Made by a program: the position numbers and the translations under genes. The notes under the pieces are model-generated. The model saw only the letters and a list, made by a program, of their open reading frames with translations. It did not search any database and was not told the origin of the DNA. Below are positions 6,627 to 13,386 of a stretch of DNA of 13,386 bases, piece after piece. Position 1 is the stretch's first letter, and each line of letters starts with the position of its first letter. Source of the stretch: Spirochaetaceae bacterium (GTDB lineage Bacteria; Spirochaetota; Spirochaetia; Treponematales; Breznakiellaceae); assembly GCA_031280455.1 (NCBI GenBank), contig JAITGR010000065.1:1-13386 (forward strand). Direction: 5' to 3'.

Positions 6627-6926
6627 ATGGCTCATGTGGCAGGGCTTTCGGTCAAACGTAAGCAAAAATTAAAGTCGCCGGACAATTTTTATGTCATTCT
6701 GCTTAACGATAATTTTACGCCTATGGACTTTGTTACGGGGGTTATTGTCGCTATTTTTAATCATGGGCCGCAGGAGGCGGAGCGTATTATGCTGGATGTT
6801 CACAAAAAGGGCCGGGGGGTGGCTGGCTGTTACAGCAAGGATATTGCTCTGACCAAAATGAATCAGGTACATGCCGCGGCGGAGAATAATGGGTTTCCGC
6901 TGCGTTGTATCGTGGAGAAGGCTTAA
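6627..6926 (+). CDS. clpS: ClpS, N-degron adaptor of the ClpA/ClpP protease
   Basis: 99 residues from the ATG at 6627. ClpS recognises proteins with destabilising N-terminal residues and hands them to ClpA for unfolding and ClpP for degradation. The core is present: FYVILLNDNFTPMDFV (21-36), AERIMLDVHKKGRGVAG (51-67) and the end PLRCIVEKA. The residues matching E. coli Asn34, Asp35 and His66 of the N-degron pocket are Asn27, Asp28 and His59, at the same spacing. The usual second Asp of LNDD is Asn29 here. An ATG at 6600 would add nine residues (108 in all), but it would place the putative -10 box inside the coding region; neither start has a Shine-Dalgarno. The stop TAA overlaps the clpA ATG by one base, so the two are translated as a pair. 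Confidence 0.93.
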   Translation: MAHVAGLSVKRKQKLKSPDNFYVILLNDNFTPMDFVTGVIVAIFNHGPQEAERIMLDVHKKGRGVAGCYSKDIALTKMNQVHAAAENNGFPLRCIVEKA

Positions 6927-9421
6927 TGAAAATCAATAATCACGCGCAGTCTATTATTAACGCGGCGTATACCGAAGCGCGGATGCGCCGGCATGAATAT
7001 CTTACGCCGGAGCACATCTTGTACGCGGCGCTCAATTTTTCTGAAATTCAGGATATTTTTAAGGCGGCGGGGGCGAATTTGCCGGCGCTGAAAAACGGGA
7101 TGGAGAGTTATTTTCAGCAGATTCTTGCGATTGACCGTGAGCCGACGCAGACAGTCGGGTTTCAGAATGTGATAGAACGCGCGGTGCTGCAGAGTAAATC
7201 GTGTCAAAAGGAATTTTTGGGAGTTTCCGATATTCTTGTTTCGTTGTTTGACGAGGAAAACAACCATTGCGCGTATTTTTTGCGGAAATTCGGGGTAACG
7301 CGCTTCGAGTTGCTGCGGGTTCTCGCGCACGGGTACGATGGTGAAACTGAAGAGTCGCAGAAATTTTTCCGCGCCGACCGTGTGCACGCGAATAATTTGG
7401 TGGCGGCTGACGATGACGGGACGGTTGGCGATACGCAGAAAAAGTCGAGTAAGCGGAGCGCGCTGGAGCGGTACGCGACGGAATTAACGGCGCTTGCGCG
7501 GGATAACCGGCTGGAACCGGTCATTGGGCGGGAGGCTGAGCTAGACCGCACGATTCAGGTTTTGTGCCGGCGGCTTAAAAACAATCCGATTCATGTAGGC
7601 GATTCCGGTGTGGGAAAAACGGCCATTACGGAAGGCATTGCCCAGCGTATCGCCGCGGGGGCGGTGCCGCCTGGTTTGCGCGATTTTGCGCTGTACTCGC
7701 TGGATATGGGGTCGCTTATCGCGGGGACGCGGTTTCGCGGCGATTTTGAAGAGCGCATTAAAAAGGTTGTCGAAGAGGTGCAAAAGAAGGAAAAAGCGAT
7801 ACTCTTTATCGACGAAATTCATACGGTGGTCGGCGCGGGCTCGGCGTCCGGCAGCGCGCTGGATGCTTCAAACTTGTTGAAGCCGGCGTTGACGACTGGC
7901 AAGCTCCGGTGTATCGGCAGTACGACGCACGAGGAGTACAAAAAGTACATTAGCAAAGACCACGCCTTGTCGCGGCGGTTTCAGAAAATTGATATTGAGG
8001 AGCCGAGCGAGGACGACGCGATACAGATACTCGCCGGCCTTAAATCCAGGTACGAGGAGTACCACAATGTCCGCTACACTGACGAGGCGGTCGGCGCGGC
8101 TGTCCGGCTTTCGGCGCAGTACATTACCGAGCGTCGCTTGCCCGACAAAGCGGTAGATGTTCTTGACGAGGCGGGCGCGGCGGCGCGTATACAAGCCTGG
8201 CGCGAAACGTCCGGCAAGCAGACAAGTTCGGGTGTTTCAGCCGAGGAGAGCGAGCGGGAGGATGCCGCCGAGAAAAAGCGGTTTTTGGGGTGGCTGGGAA
8301 AGCCGGCGCGGACAGCCGGCAGCGAGCAGCAGGCGCGCGGCGAAACGGTAACGATAGGGCTTGCGCAGATTGAAACGGTGGTCGCGCATATTGCGAAGGT
8401 GCCGGAGCGTTCTGTCGGCGAGCATGAGCGCGATAAGCTGCGTTACCTGGAGGACAAGCTGCGCCAGCGGGTGTTCGGGCAGGACGAGGCGGTCAGCGCC
8501 GTGGTAAAAGCGGTCAAGCGTTCCCGCGCCGGCTTTCGTGCCGCGCAGAAGCCGGTTGCCAATGTGCTGTTCGCAGGGCCTACCGGCGTTGGCAAGACCG
8601 AATTGGCAAAAAACCTCGCCGAGCTTTTGGGGCTGCCGTTGCACCGCTTTGACATGAGCGAATACCAGGAAAAGCACACCATATCGCGGCTTATCGGGTC
8701 GCCGCCGGGCTACGTGGGCTACGAGGAAGGCGGGCTTTTAACGGAAACCGTGCGCAAACAGCCGCATTGTGTTCTTCTTTTGGACGAAATTGAAAAGGCG
8801 CACGCCGACATTTACAACATTCTGCTGCAAATAATGGACTATGCGACCTTGACGGACAACAATGGGCGCAAAGCGGATTTTCGCAACGCGATTCTGATAA
8901 TGACCAGCAACGCCGGCGCGAGAGAGATTGGGCAAAGCCTTATCGGGTTTGGTGAGCGCATTGTCGACCATGACAGCGCGGTAAATAACGCAGTCGAAAA
9001 AATCTTTACGCCGGAGTTCCGCAACCGGCTGGACACGGTGGTAAAGTTCGGGCATCTTTCAAAAGACATTATGCTGGCGATTGTCGATAAAGAGCTGGAA
9101 GAATTCCGCGTTCAGCTTGCCGAAAAAAACGTGAGCATACGGCTGAGCGACAGTTGCCGCGAACATCTGGCCGAAGACGGCTACAGCAAGGAATTTGGCG
9201 CGCGGAATTCGGCTCGCATAATAGAAGAAAAAATAAAAACGTTTTTTGTGGACGAAGTGCTGTTTGGGCGGCTATCCAAAGGCGGCTTTGCGGCGGTAGA
9301 CTGGAGCGGCGGTATGTACCACTTTACGGTGGAAACTGCGGCGGGTGTCCCTTCGGGGGGCACTGCGGGTGTCCCGGCCCGCGCCCTCGCGGAAGACGTT
9401 CTGGAGGACAGCGCCGGTTGA
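6926..9421 (+). CDS. clpA: ClpA, AAA+ unfoldase of the ClpAP protease
   Basis: 831 residues. The N-domain (1-145) has the two Clp repeats and is the usual ClpS docking site. AAA+ module 1 has Walker A GDSGVGKT (225-232), Walker B ILFIDE (292-297) and GSTTHEEY (331-338). Module 2 has Walker A GPTGVGKT (551-558), Walker B VLLLDE (616-621), pore loop GYVG (595-598) and arginine-finger segment EFRNR (697-701). The IGF tripeptide at 673-675 is the ClpP-docking loop, so it should work with ClpP, which is not in the window. There is no long coiled-coil middle domain, which separates it from ClpB. I take the ATG at 6926, with GGAG and AAGG upstream; a TTG at 6905 is possible but lies within clpS. The last 25 residues after FTVETA are an unusual tail containing AGVPSGG and AGVPARA, made by a DNA repeat. 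Confidence 0.95.
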   Translation: MKINNHAQSIINAAYTEARMRRHEYLTPEHILYAALNFSEIQDIFKAAGANLPALKNGMESYFQQILAIDREPTQTVGFQNVIERAVLQSKSCQKEFLGVSDILVSLFDEENNHCAYFLRKFGVTRFELLRVLAHGYDGETEESQKFFRADRVHANNLVAADDDGTVGDTQKKSSKRSALERYATELTALARDNRLEPVIGREAELDRTIQVLCRRLKNNPIHVGDSGVGKTAITEGIAQRIAAGAVPPGLRDFALYSLDMGSLIAGTRFRGDFEERIKKVVEEVQKKEKAILFIDEIHTVVGAGSASGSALDASNLLKPALTTGKLRCIGSTTHEEYKKYISKDHALSRRFQKIDIEEPSEDDAIQILAGLKSRYEEYHNVRYTDEAVGAAVRLSAQYITERRLPDKAVDVLDEAGAAARIQAWRETSGKQTSSGVSAEESEREDAAEKKRFLGWLGKPARTAGSEQQARGETVTIGLAQIETVVAHIAKVPERSVGEHERDKLRYLEDKLRQRVFGQDEAVSAVVKAVKRSRAGFRAAQKPVANVLFAGPTGVGKTELAKNLAELLGLPLHRFDMSEYQEKHTISRLIGSPPGYVGYEEGGLLTETVRKQPHCVLLLDEIEKAHADIYNILLQIMDYATLTDNNGRKADFRNAILIMTSNAGAREIGQSLIGFGERIVDHDSAVNNAVEKIFTPEFRNRLDTVVKFGHLSKDIMLAIVDKELEEFRVQLAEKNVSIRLSDSCREHLAEDGYSKEFGARNSARIIEEKIKTFFVDEVLFGRLSKGGFAAVDWSGGMYHFTVETAAGVPSGGTAGVPARALAEDVLEDSAG
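9341..9375. repeat. 24-bp-period repeat in the clpA 3' end
   Basis: GCGGGTGTCCC occurs at 9341-9351 and again, in frame, at 9365-9375. Between them GTGTCCC (9345-9351) faces GGGGCAC (9357-9363), a short hairpin with one G-T pair. The repeat encodes the AGVP units at the ClpA C-terminus, beyond the conserved D2 domain. Confidence 0.6.
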
Positions 9422-9441
9422 AGGAGAACGCACACACAAAC

Positions 9442-9513
9442 GCGGCTGTCGTATAACGGCTATTACTCCAGCCTTCCAAGCTGGAGACGTGGGTTCGACT
9501 CCCATCAGCCGCT
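9442..9513 (+). tRNA. tRNA-Gly, anticodon TCC
   Basis: 72 bases. Acceptor arms GCGGCTG (9442-9448) and CAGCCGC (9506-9512) pair fully, with discriminator T at 9513. The D arm contains GTATAACGGCTATTAC. The anticodon stem CCAGC/GCTGG encloses loop CTTCCAA with anticodon TCC, reading GGA and GGG glycine codons. The T arm is GTGGG-TTCGACT-CCCAT. The sequence closely follows the usual bacterial tRNA-Gly(TCC) pattern. CCA is not encoded (CTGTTC follows), so it must be added enzymatically. It starts 20 bases after clpA on the same strand and no separate promoter is obvious, so readthrough from clpSA is possible. Confidence 0.95.
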
Positions 9514-9525
9514 GTTCAGTAATCA

Positions 9526-9623
9526 GTTGTCAGTCTTTACGCCGCCATACCGGAGCGGGGATAGCACACGCCGGTTTGTTCCGGTCTATCGCCAAAAAAC
9601 CGGCAACTGACAACCGGCAACTG
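9526..9623. repeat. Inverted-repeat cluster between tRNA-Gly and the SDR-like gene
   Basis: GTTGTCAGT (9526-9534) pairs with ACTGACAAC (9606-9614), and GCCGGTTT (9570-9577) with AAACCGGC (9597-9604). The right-hand arms are almost contiguous, the left-hand arms lie 35 bases apart. CCGGCAACTG is also directly repeated (9600-9609 and 9614-9623). There is no T-run, so this looks like a dispersed intergenic repeat rather than a terminator. Confidence 0.5.
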
Positions 9624-9633
9624 AAAACTGGTC

Positions 9634-10287
9634 ATGACTGAAATGCACGGATTGTTAATTGCTGGCGGCGAAAGCCTCGTACTCAACGCGCTTGTCCGGG
9701 AGGCGGCACGAGAAGGCGTACCGTGTACGTGCGCGCCGCTCCCCAAAGACAGCGCGGAGTTCAAGCGTTCCGGCGCGCCGGAAGGAAGCGCCGCCCTGCT
9801 TGACTGGAACGCGCACAGCCCGCGTTCCGCGCGGACGCTTGTAACGGCCGCCCGCAACCGGCTCGCCGCGCTGGACACCGCGCTTTTGGTGTGCGCGCCG
9901 CCGCCGCGTTTTCTTACCGTCGAACCTGACGCGGCGGAAATTGACGCCGTTATAGACCGGCACATAAAAAGTTTTCTGTTTTTGACCCGCGAACTGCGCC
10001 AGCTATTCCAAACCCGGCAGACCGGTCAGATAGCGTTTGTCGCAGCGGACTCCGGCGCGCTCGGCGGGGTGCTGGGAAAAACCGTCAGCGCCGCGTTTAC
10101 CGCCTTTGCCGGCGCGACAATAGCCACCGGCGAAAACGTGCTGGGCTTTACCGCGCCGGAAGCCGCCGCCGGCACGGAACACGCCGACGAGTTTGCGGCG
10201 TTCGTGCTGAAAAAACTGCGGGAAGAACGCAAAACCGCCGCCGGAAAATGGTACAAATACAGTAAACTGCCCCTCTTTGGCCGGTAA
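9634..10287 (+). CDS. SDR-fold-like protein lacking catalytic motifs, function unknown
   Basis: 217 residues, no signal peptide or membrane helix. The layout recalls a short-chain dehydrogenase: a first strand LLIAGGE with helix (7-26), ALLVCAPPP (83-91) where the NNAG strand would be, then a long helix and GQIAFVAADSGALGG followed by TVSAAFTAFAGATIA. These last correspond to the usual IVNVSS and YxxxK helix regions. The TGxxxGIG nucleotide motif and the YxxxK catalytic pair are both absent, so oxidoreductase activity is doubtful. It may be a degenerate, regulatory or structural member. It could also be an unrelated Rossmann-like protein; I do not recognise a named family. No clear Shine-Dalgarno precedes ATG 9634; ATG 9643 is an alternative start. 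It sits alone between the tRNA and a kinase with its own promoter. Codon use is like its neighbours. Confidence 0.7.
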   Translation: MTEMHGLLIAGGESLVLNALVREAAREGVPCTCAPLPKDSAEFKRSGAPEGSAALLDWNAHSPRSARTLVTAARNRLAALDTALLVCAPPPRFLTVEPDAAEIDAVIDRHIKSFLFLTRELRQLFQTRQTGQIAFVAADSGALGGVLGKTVSAAFTAFAGATIATGENVLGFTAPEAAAGTEHADEFAAFVLKKLREERKTAAGKWYKYSKLPLFGR

Positions 10288-10326
10288 AACCGGGGCGCGC
10301 CTGTAACAAATATCTGCACCGTTGGA

Positions 10327-10355
10327 TAGACGCACCCTATTGTTTTATTTATGAT
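10327..10355 (+). promoter_or_regulatory. Sigma70-like promoter of the hybrid kinase
   Basis: TAGACG (10327-10332), 17 bp, TATGAT (10350-10355; five of six -10 bases). Transcription should start near 10362, giving a leader of about 40 bases. The leader contains a small imperfect hairpin (TGGGCG against CGCCCCA) and GAGGT before the ATG at 10403. The TAGAC -35 form is shared with the putative clpS promoter. Confidence 0.55.
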
Positions 10356-10402
10356 AGCAACAGTGCTTGGGCGCATTCGCCCCAACAAGATCGAGGTACT
10401 GC

Positions 10403-13180
10403 ATGCGGATTCGGGTAAAAATAGCACTGGTAATTACCGGCATTATCGCCGCCATTACCGTGTTCACTATTTTTTCCAGCCTTTTTTTCTCGAAAAAAAC
10501 AATTGAATACATCACCGGAAACGAACTGCGCGTTATTGCGAACCTGGCCGCCGGCCTTGTCCACGAGGGGTTGGCGCGGCGCACAACCCTCACCCGCCGC
10601 CTGGCTGCCACGGCTGCAGCCGCGCCGCTCAGCGGCCTTGCCCAGGACGGCGAGGCCGAAGCCAGCCGGCTGCGCGCCGCCGCGCTCCTGGGGACAGATG
10701 GCGAGGCCGTCGCGTGGTGGAACGCCGCGCCCGCGCACATTCGCGCCCCCCTCCGCGCGCGCGCCGCCGCGGGCGAAACGGTCATCAGCTCGACGGAAGT
10801 CAACCCCGTCCTCGCGGCGGAACACGGCATCCGGGATGCGCTCCTTATCTGGGTTTTAACACCGGCGGACGGCGGGCGGGTGTTTGCCGCCGGTTTCGAC
10901 GGCCTGTTTCTGCACGACATACTGGAACGCTACAAGATATGGCAAACCGGCAACATCTACATTACCGACGGCGCGGGTATGCTGCTCGCCGGCACGCGGC
11001 TGGATTACGTGCTGCAACAGCGCAACTACCAGAGCGATGAACGCCTGCGCGCCGAAGAGCCATCGGCAGCGCGCTTTATTTCGCTGATGCAAACCGCCGA
11101 AAGCGGCGCGTTCCCGTACACCTACAACGGCGCCAAACGCATCGGCGTATTTACCCGCATCCCCGGAACAGACAACTGGACTATCGCCGCCGCCGCGCCG
11201 GTCAAAGAAAGCCCCGCCAGCCGCGCAAAATACATGATGATACTGGCAAGCCTTATGTTTTTGTTCATAGGCGCCGTCGCGGCCGTCCTTGTATCCGGCG
11301 CACTGGTTAAGCCCTTCATGCAAATCCTAAAACACAATGCCGAAGTCGAAAAAATGCTCGCCCTGGCCGAGCGCGCGTCCATCACCAAAAGCGCGTTTTT
11401 GGCGAACATGAGCCACGAAATACGCACGCCGATGAACGCGATAATCGGCATGAGCGAGCTGATGCCGCTCAACAATTTATCCACACTGCAAAAAGATTAT
11501 TTTGGAAACATAAAGAAAATGGCCAAAACCTTGCTGCACATCATTAACGACATCCTGGACTTTTCAAAAATTGAAGCGGGCAAACTCGACCTAATTCCTG
11601 TACACTACAATTTTTGCGCGCTGTTCAACAACATTTGTTCTATATCGCGGTTTATCGCGGAGAACAAGAACCTCAATTTTGAATGCCGGATAGACGCGAA
11701 CGTCCCGCCGGTCTTGTACGGCGACGAAGTGCGTGTGCGGCAGGTGATTACCAACGTTATTAACAACGCGGTAAAGTACACCGAATCGGGCGTTGTGTAT
11801 GTGCGGGTCCAGTGGACGGCCGACGGGCGCGAGAGCGGCAGGGGCCTGCTGCTTGTCAGCGTCAAAGACACCGGCATCGGCATAAAAGAAGAAGACCGCC
11901 CGGCGCTGTTCCACGCGTTTCAGCAGCTTGACACGCGAAAAAACAGGGGCGTTAAGGGAACTGGCCTGGGGCTGGCCATAACCAGCGAACTGCTGCGGCT
12001 TATGCACGGCAGCATCGACTTTGAAAGCACCTACGGCAAGGGAACCACGTTTTACATACGTCTGCCCGCCGGTGCCGGCGACAAAACCCAGGTCGAGCCG
12101 GACGACGTGCGCCAGCAGTACGTGATTGTCAAACCAGGCGAGCAGGTGCGGGTACTCGTGGTTGACGACATGGATATAAATCTTTCTGTCGCAAAAGGAT
12201 TTTTGCTCAAACACAACATCCACGCCGATTTAGCAAACTCCGGCGCGGAAGCCGTCGATATGGCGCGTCAGCAGCGCTACGACCTGATATTCATGGACCA
12301 CCTGATGGCCGGCATGGACGGGCTGGAGGCAACGGCGCTTATCCGCGCGACCTGCGGCGCGCTTTCAAAATGGAACCGTTCGGTGCCCATTGTCGCGTTG
12401 AGCGCGAACGCGGTAACCGGCGCAAAAGAAACGTTCCTCTCCGCCGGTATGGACGACTTTATTTCTAAACCAATTGAAGAATCAGCGTTAAACGCGGTGT
12501 TACACAAATATTTACCGCTGGAAAAAATAGAGCGCGTCAACACGCTCGACGGTAAAAAGCCGGAAGACGTAAAGGCTGGCAAACACATTGACCTGCCGCC
12601 GGTAGACGGTGTAAATTACGCCAACGGCTTTAACCGCTTTGGCGAAAAATATACATACATGAACATTATACAATCATTTGTAGACAACACGCCGGCGCTG
12701 CTGGAAAAAATAGAACTTACAACTGCCGATACGCTTAACACCGCCGAGTATCAAATTGTCGTTCACGGTATTAAAGGCGCGGCGCGGACTATCGGGGCGG
12801 AAGTTGTCGGCGCGCAGTCGGATCGTCTGGAACGCGCCGCGCAGGCAGGCGACGCGGCGTACATCCTGGAGCACAACGCCGCGTATATCGCCGCGACAAG
12901 AAAACTGATAGCGGATTTTAAGGCCATCGTGCAGACAAAAAACCAGGAGCAGCCCAAGGCGGCTCGGTCTGCCCCGTCGCGGGAAACGCTGGAAAAACTG
13001 CGGGAAGCCTGCGCCGGCTACGACGCGGCGGCGATAGATCCCCTGCTGGCCGAGCTTACCGCCTACACCTACACCAGCGGCGGCGGCCTACTGGTAAGCC
13101 TGCGCGCTCTTTTGGACACGTTTGACTACGCTGCCGCTGCCGAAAAAATCGCCGAATACACGCGCCCAACCGGACAGTAA
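10403..13180 (+). CDS. Hybrid sensor histidine kinase (periplasmic sensor, HisKA, HATPase, REC, HPt)
   Basis: 925 residues from the ATG at 10403, which has GAGGT upstream; a TTG at 10367 would add 12 residues without a site. TM1 is about 7-29 and TM2 about 277-302. The 250 residues between form an extracytoplasmic sensor, dCache/PAS-like in its second half (NIYITDGAGMLLAG, NWTIAAAAPV). No full HAMP follows TM2. HisKA has the phosphorylated His338 in SHEIRTPMN. HATPase has the N box around 451-460, DTGIGI (489-494) and GTGLGLA (519-525). The receiver (583-700) has acidic pair Asp588/589, phosphoacceptor Asp632, Ser667 and Lys689. The HPt domain has His788 in VHGIKGAARTIGA. A C-terminal helical segment (860-920) is often seen after such HPt domains. 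This is a complete His-Asp-His phosphorelay in one chain; the final response regulator is not in the window. The signal is unknown. Confidence 0.95.
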   Translation: MRIRVKIALVITGIIAAITVFTIFSSLFFSKKTIEYITGNELRVIANLAAGLVHEGLARRTTLTRRLAATAAAAPLSGLAQDGEAEASRLRAAALLGTDGEAVAWWNAAPAHIRAPLRARAAAGETVISSTEVNPVLAAEHGIRDALLIWVLTPADGGRVFAAGFDGLFLHDILERYKIWQTGNIYITDGAGMLLAGTRLDYVLQQRNYQSDERLRAEEPSAARFISLMQTAESGAFPYTYNGAKRIGVFTRIPGTDNWTIAAAAPVKESPASRAKYMMILASLMFLFIGAVAAVLVSGALVKPFMQILKHNAEVEKMLALAERASITKSAFLANMSHEIRTPMNAIIGMSELMPLNNLSTLQKDYFGNIKKMAKTLLHIINDILDFSKIEAGKLDLIPVHYNFCALFNNICSISRFIAENKNLNFECRIDANVPPVLYGDEVRVRQVITNVINNAVKYTESGVVYVRVQWTADGRESGRGLLLVSVKDTGIGIKEEDRPALFHAFQQLDTRKNRGVKGTGLGLAITSELLRLMHGSIDFESTYGKGTTFYIRLPAGAGDKTQVEPDDVRQQYVIVKPGEQVRVLVVDDMDINLSVAKGFLLKHNIHADLANSGAEAVDMARQQRYDLIFMDHLMAGMDGLEATALIRATCGALSKWNRSVPIVALSANAVTGAKETFLSAGMDDFISKPIEESALNAVLHKYLPLEKIERVNTLDGKKPEDVKAGKHIDLPPVDGVNYANGFNRFGEKYTYMNIIQSFVDNTPALLEKIELTTADTLNTAEYQIVVHGIKGAARTIGAEVVGAQSDRLERAAQAGDAAYILEHNAAYIAATRKLIADFKAIVQTKNQEQPKAARSAPSRETLEKLREACAGYDAAAIDPLLAELTAYTYTSGGGLLVSLRALLDTFDYAAAAEKIAEYTRPTGQ

Positions 13181-13187
13181 CCAGCCC

Positions 13188-13203
13188 CCGCCATGGACGG
13201 CGG
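13188..13203 (+). other. Short GC hairpin just after the kinase stop
   Basis: CCGCC (13188-13192) and GGCGG (13199-13203) form a five-base stem with a six-base loop, eight bases after the kinase stop codon. The tail CTCATTTCATTA is not a real T-run, so it is at best a weak terminator. Confidence 0.25.
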
Positions 13204-13230
13204 CTCATTTCATTACGCAATTACGGGTAA

Positions 13231-13272
13231 GAGGCACTGATTAAATGCTCGTTGGCATTTAATCGGTGCCTC
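13231..13272. repeat. Near-perfect 18-bp stem-loop downstream of the kinase
   Basis: GAGGCACTGATTAAATGC (13231-13248) and GCATTTAATCGGTGCCTC (13255-13272) pair over 18 bases with one T-G wobble and a six-base loop TCGTTG. An A-run, not a T-run, follows on the plus strand, so it is not a standard terminator for the kinase. On the minus strand the T-run would precede the stem. Its left end GCACTGATT also occurs at 6418, which suggests part of a dispersed element. Confidence 0.75.
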
Positions 13273-13303
13273 ACTAGACAAAAAAAACGCCGTCTGGTAA
13301 GGT
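13271..13303 (+). promoter_or_regulatory. Second copy of the TCACTAGACAAAAA motif, possible promoter
   Basis: TCACTAGACAAAAA (13271-13284) is identical to 6587-6600. TAGACA (13275-13280) is followed after 17 bp by TAAGGT (13298-13303), a poor -10 box matching three of six bases. It may drive whatever lies beyond the right edge. Confidence 0.3.
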
Positions 13304-13386
13304 GAATGTGCGGGTTGCCAATCCCCAAAGCAACCGGTTTTTTGGGATTGGCTCAGACATCCGCACGGCAAAAGCGCGAGTCGCGG
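13292..13386 (+). other. Inverted repeats at the right edge; possible start of an unidentified gene
   Basis: GCCAATCCC (13317-13325) pairs exactly with GGGATTGGC (13344-13352). Around it GTGCGG (13308-13313) can pair with CCGCAC (13361-13366), and GTCTG (13292-13296) with CAGAC (13354-13358). These two outer pairings cross, so they are mutually exclusive or form a pseudoknot. The same bases are also open as coding frames to the edge: one from GTG 13308 reads VRVANPQSNRFFGIGSDI, another from ATG 13306 is also open. None has a clear ribosome site. I cannot decide between a structured RNA and the start of a gene. Confidence 0.25.

Noticed and set aside
6905..6925. TTG at 6905 as the clpA start
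   Set aside because: It lies within clpS and lacks a ribosome site, while the ATG at 6926 has GGAG/AAGG upstream and the usual ClpA N-terminus.
10367..10402. TTG at 10367 as the kinase start
   Set aside because: The ATG at 10403 has GAGGT at good spacing and begins directly with the basic residues before TM1.
13231..13272. Stem-loop after the kinase gene as a rho-independent terminator
   Set aside because: The stem is strong, but the plus strand continues with ACTAGACAAAA instead of a T-run, and on the minus strand no T-run follows the stem either.
13289..13369. Right-edge structure as a tRNA, SRP RNA or c-di-GMP riboswitch
   Set aside because: No T-arm motif, no SRP tetraloop region and none of the conserved riboswitch core bases could be found.

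Overview
The window looks like chromosomal DNA from a spirochete, most likely a GC-rich Treponema relative. Four things point there, and this is inference rather than proof: a lipoprotein adaptor without the alpha-helical hairpin (as described for Borrelia BesA), an RND pump of the SwrC-like type with a PII-like partner, a TreR/HutC-type GntR regulator, and a hybrid kinase (HisKA-HATPase-REC-HPt) of a kind common in Treponema. Most of the window is GC-rich. The first 600 bases are clearly AT-rich.

Left half, minus strand (read from 5618 down to 1): a sigma70-like promoter (TTGACG, 17 bp, TAAGAT) with a 24-bp dyad directly behind its -10 box, then a membrane-fusion lipoprotein (5478-4543), an RND efflux transporter (4524-1303) and a small PII-like, transporter-associated protein (1306-1016). 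The spacing is 18 bp and then a 4-bp start/stop overlap, so this is a tight three-gene efflux operon. No TolC-type outer-membrane gene is visible. A DNA adenine methyltransferase (type III Mod-like) begins 65 bp further on and runs off the left edge.

Centre, plus strand: a GntR-family repressor (5682-6413) is divergent from the efflux operon and is the obvious candidate to bind the dyad. It is followed by a repeat-rich 200-bp stretch: a nested CACGGAAA hairpin, three copies of a 16-bp palindromic unit, and a motif that recurs at 13271. Then come clpS and clpA, coupled by a one-base overlap, which form the adaptor and unfoldase of an N-degron/ClpP proteolysis pathway. A tRNA-Gly(TCC) follows 20 bp after clpA.

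Right part, plus strand: a protein resembling a short-chain dehydrogenase but without its catalytic motifs (9634-10287), a well-formed promoter, and a large membrane-bound hybrid histidine kinase (10403-13180). The last 200 bases hold a near-perfect 18-bp stem-loop, the second copy of the recurring motif, and further inverted repeats running into the right edge, possibly the start of another gene.

No complete novel system is evident. The most interesting points are the PII-like protein coupled to the pump, the hairpin-less adaptor, the operator overlapping the efflux promoter, the shared promoter/repeat element, the apparently leaderless clpS and gntR transcripts, and the AT-rich recognition region of the methyltransferase.
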